A stretch of DNA of 64,000 nt from positions 124,001 to 188,000 of the forward strand of contig NZ_CP088276.1 in NCBI RefSeq assembly GCF_020731415.2. The letters run 5' to 3'. The translations under genes were made by a program, and so were the position numbers. Position 1 is the stretch's first letter. Each line of letters starts with the position of its first letter. This stretch comes from Phyllobacterium sp. T1293 (GTDB lineage Bacteria; Pseudomonadota; Alphaproteobacteria; Rhizobiales; Rhizobiaceae). Shown here in pieces: positions 62,378-64,000 of this stretch. A model generated the notes under the pieces. The model saw only the letters and a list, made by a program, of their open reading frames with translations. It was not told where the DNA came from and did not search any database.

Positions 62378-63835
62378 ATGGTCAAGGCAGAAGCGGAATT
62401 CAGGGTACGTCACGAGCCGATGCGTATCGCGGGACGCAAAGTCGACGCGGATGATGTGATTGACGTTCACTACCCCTACACCAATGCGGTGGTGGGGACA
62501 GTTCCGGCAGGCCGCACAGAACATGCCCGGCAGGCTTTCGAGATTGCCGCCAATTATCAGCCGAAGCTGACGCGCTACGAGCGTCAGCAGATATTGTTCC
62601 GTACAGCCGAAGCGCTGGCCAGTCGCCGGGAAGAGATTGCCGATCTGATTACGCTGGAACTTGGCATTTCCAAAGCGGATTCCCTTTATGAAGTAGGCCG
62701 TGCCTATGATGTGTTCACCCTGTCAGCGCAGATGTGCATTCAGGATGATGGCCAGATTTTCTCCTGTGATCTGACCCCGCATGGCAAGGCACGCAAGATT
62801 TTCACGATGCGCGAACCGCTGAAGGCGATCTCGGCGATCACGCCTTTCAATCATCCGCTCAATATGGTGTCGCACAAGATTGCACCTGCCATCGCGACCA
62901 ACAATTGCGTCGTCTGCAAGCCGACGGAACTGACACCAATGACGGCGCTGGTGCTGGCTGATATTCTTTATGAAGCTGGTCTTCCGCCCGAGATGTTGTC
63001 GGTTGTCACCGGCTGGCCTGCGGATATCGGCATGGAAATGATTACCAATCCGAACATCGAGCTTATCACCTTCACCGGCGGTGTGCCCGTCGGCAAAATG
63101 ATTGCCAATACAGCCGGTTACAAGCGCGCCGTGCTTGAACTTGGCGGCAATGATCCCCTGATCATTCTCAATGATTTGAGTGACGATGATCTGGCCAAGG
63201 CGGCTGATCTGGCGGTTGCCGGGGCAACCAAGAATTCCGGACAGCGCTGCACGGCGGTCAAACGCATTCTCTGTCAGGAAAAAGTGGCTGACCGTTTCGT
63301 GCCGTTGGTACTGGAGCGGGCCAAGAGACTGCGGTTTGGCGATCCAATGGACCGCTCAACCGATCTTGGCACCGTGGTTCACGAAAAGGCCGCCACCCTG
63401 TTCGAAGCTCGTGTGCATATGGCTGCGGAGCAGGGGGCTGATATTCTTTACAATCCCGGTCGTCAGGGCGCGCTGTTGCCGCCCATTGTTGTCGATCGTG
63501 TACCGCACGCATCGGAACTGGTCATGGAAGAGACCTTCGGGCCGATCATCCCGATTATCCGGGCGCCTGATGATGACGATGCTTTGATTGCGCTTTCCAA
63601 TTCCACCGCATTTGGCCTTTCCTCCGGTGTCTGCACCAATGATTTCCGCCGTATGCAGAAATATATTGCCGGTCTTCAGGTTGGCACGGTCAATATATGG
63701 GAAGTACCTGGTTACCGGATCGAAATGTCGCCCTTCGGCGGGATCAAGGATTCCGGCAATGGCTATAAGGAGGGCGTTTCCGAAGCCATGAAGAGCTACA
63801 CGAATGTGAAAACCTATTCACTTCCCTGGTCCTGA
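62378..63835 (+). CDS. phnY: Phosphonoacetaldehyde dehydrogenase
   Basis: A 485-residue NAD-dependent aldehyde dehydrogenase that oxidises phosphonoacetaldehyde to phosphonoacetate, linking PhnW to PhnA. The catalytic Cys291 ([10 protein letters not shown]) and general base Glu254 (AVLELGGND) match the S. meliloti PhnY numbering as I recall it, with the NAD Lys in [10 protein letters not shown] and the anchor [12 protein letters not shown] near the C-terminus. It starts 18 bases after phnA and is followed by a terminator, closing the operon. Confidence 0.95.
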   Translation: MVKAEAEFRVRHEPMRIAGRKVDADDVIDVHYPYTNAVVGTVPAGRTEHARQAFEIAANYQPKLTRYERQQILFRTAEALASRREEIADLITLELGISKADSLYEVGRAYDVFTLSAQMCIQDDGQIFSCDLTPHGKARKIFTMREPLKAISAITPFNHPLNMVSHKIAPAIATNNCVVCKPTELTPMTALVLADILYEAGLPPEMLSVVTGWPADIGMEMITNPNIELITFTGGVPVGKMIANTAGYKRAVLELGGNDPLIILNDLSDDDLAKAADLAVAGATKNSGQRCTAVKRILCQEKVADRFVPLVLERAKRLRFGDPMDRSTDLGTVVHEKAATLFEARVHMAAEQGADILYNPGRQGALLPPIVVDRVPHASELVMEETFGPIIPIIRAPDDDDALIALSNSTAFGLSSGVCTNDFRRMQKYIAGLQVGTVNIWEVPGYRIEMSPFGGIKDSGNGYKEGVSEAMKSYTNVKTYSLPWS

Positions 63836-63857
63836 GCGAACGGATCACACTGGTTGA

Positions 63858-63883
63858 AAAAGGGAGCCTCTAGGCTCCCTTTT
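63858..63883 (+). terminator. Rho-independent terminator of the phn operon
   Basis: Perfect 11-bp stem AAAAGGGAGCC-TCTA-GGCTCCCTTTT, 22 bases after the phnY stop; the 3' arm supplies the U-tract. The A-tract and U-tract symmetry would let it work in both directions. The remaining bases to 64000 are AT-rich with no gene seen. Confidence 0.88.
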
Positions 63884-64000
63884 CTCATATTGAATGGGCA
63901 TTTCCCGCGTGAATCATCTTCGTCACATCATCGACTTTTCCAATGATAATATAAGATAAATAGATTTTACTTATCGATTGCCGTTCCCCACTATTGCAGT

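Noticed and set aside
1..64000. Insertion sequences, integrases, tRNA-type attachment sites or replication origins
   Set aside because: No transposase, integrase or replication protein frame and no tRNA-like sequence was seen anywhere in the window.

Overview
The window looks like a stretch of an accessory replicon or variable chromosomal region from an alphaproteobacterium of the Brucella/Ochrobactrum/rhizobial group. This is inferred from gene content: two IalB-family proteins, an Atu4866-domain protein, a DUF4167-like protein, many ABC sugar and oligopeptide importers, and a phnWAY phosphonate cluster whose PhnA and PhnY catalytic residues fall at the residue numbers I recall for the Sinorhizobium meliloti enzymes. 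No rRNA, tRNA, insertion sequence, phage or CRISPR array was seen.

Layout. 1-1.1 kb: C-terminal end of an RHS polymorphic toxin with a nuclease-like tip, plus a candidate immunity gene. 1.1-2.7 kb: Rrf2 regulator divergent from a thioredoxin-reductase-like flavoprotein. 2.7-11.4 kb: a LacI-controlled uronic-glycan locus (GH88, a MalFGK-type ABC importer, a DUF2264 protein). 11.4-20.5 kb: a second uronate locus (5-dehydro-4-deoxyglucarate dehydratase, FadR-type regulator, oligopeptide-type ABC importer, frameshifted mannonate dehydratase, IolB-like isomerase). 20.5-31.9 kb: mixed metabolic genes and regulators, including a periplasmic cyclohexadienyl-dehydratase-like protein, IalB, and a peptidase M20/AbgT pair. 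31.9-36.4 kb: a LytTR/LytS two-component system, a NarL-type regulator and a second LytS kinase. 36.5-38.7 kb: SDR and Atu4866 genes divergent from a LysR gene. 38.8-46.3 kb: a GntR/UTRA-controlled operon (GH4, PfkB kinase, ABC importer) with a clear operator in its promoter. 46.4-51 kb: TerC, then an autotransporter with a coupled IalB gene. 51.2-53.5 kb: a NarL-type regulator convergent with a frameshifted hybrid histidine kinase. 53.7-55.5 kb: small genes, a strong terminator and a graveyard of gene remnants. 55.5-63.9 kb: phosphonate catabolism (DeoR, FAD/GcvT dehydrogenase, LysR, PhnW, PhnA, PhnY, terminator).

How the genes work together. The first 20 kb reads as two loci for importing uronic-acid-containing glycans and converting them to central intermediates. 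The last 8 kb reads as mineralisation of 2-aminoethylphosphonate to phosphonoacetaldehyde, phosphonoacetate, then acetate and phosphate. The associated dimethylglycine-dehydrogenase-like flavoprotein may extend the substrate range to N-methylated aminophosphonates (inference).

Three reading-frame problems (near 5.15, 19.52 and 52.55 kb) can each be repaired by adding one base to a homopolymer. They could be true mutations or sequencing errors. The case at 5.15 kb can also be read as a short translationally coupled leader ORF.
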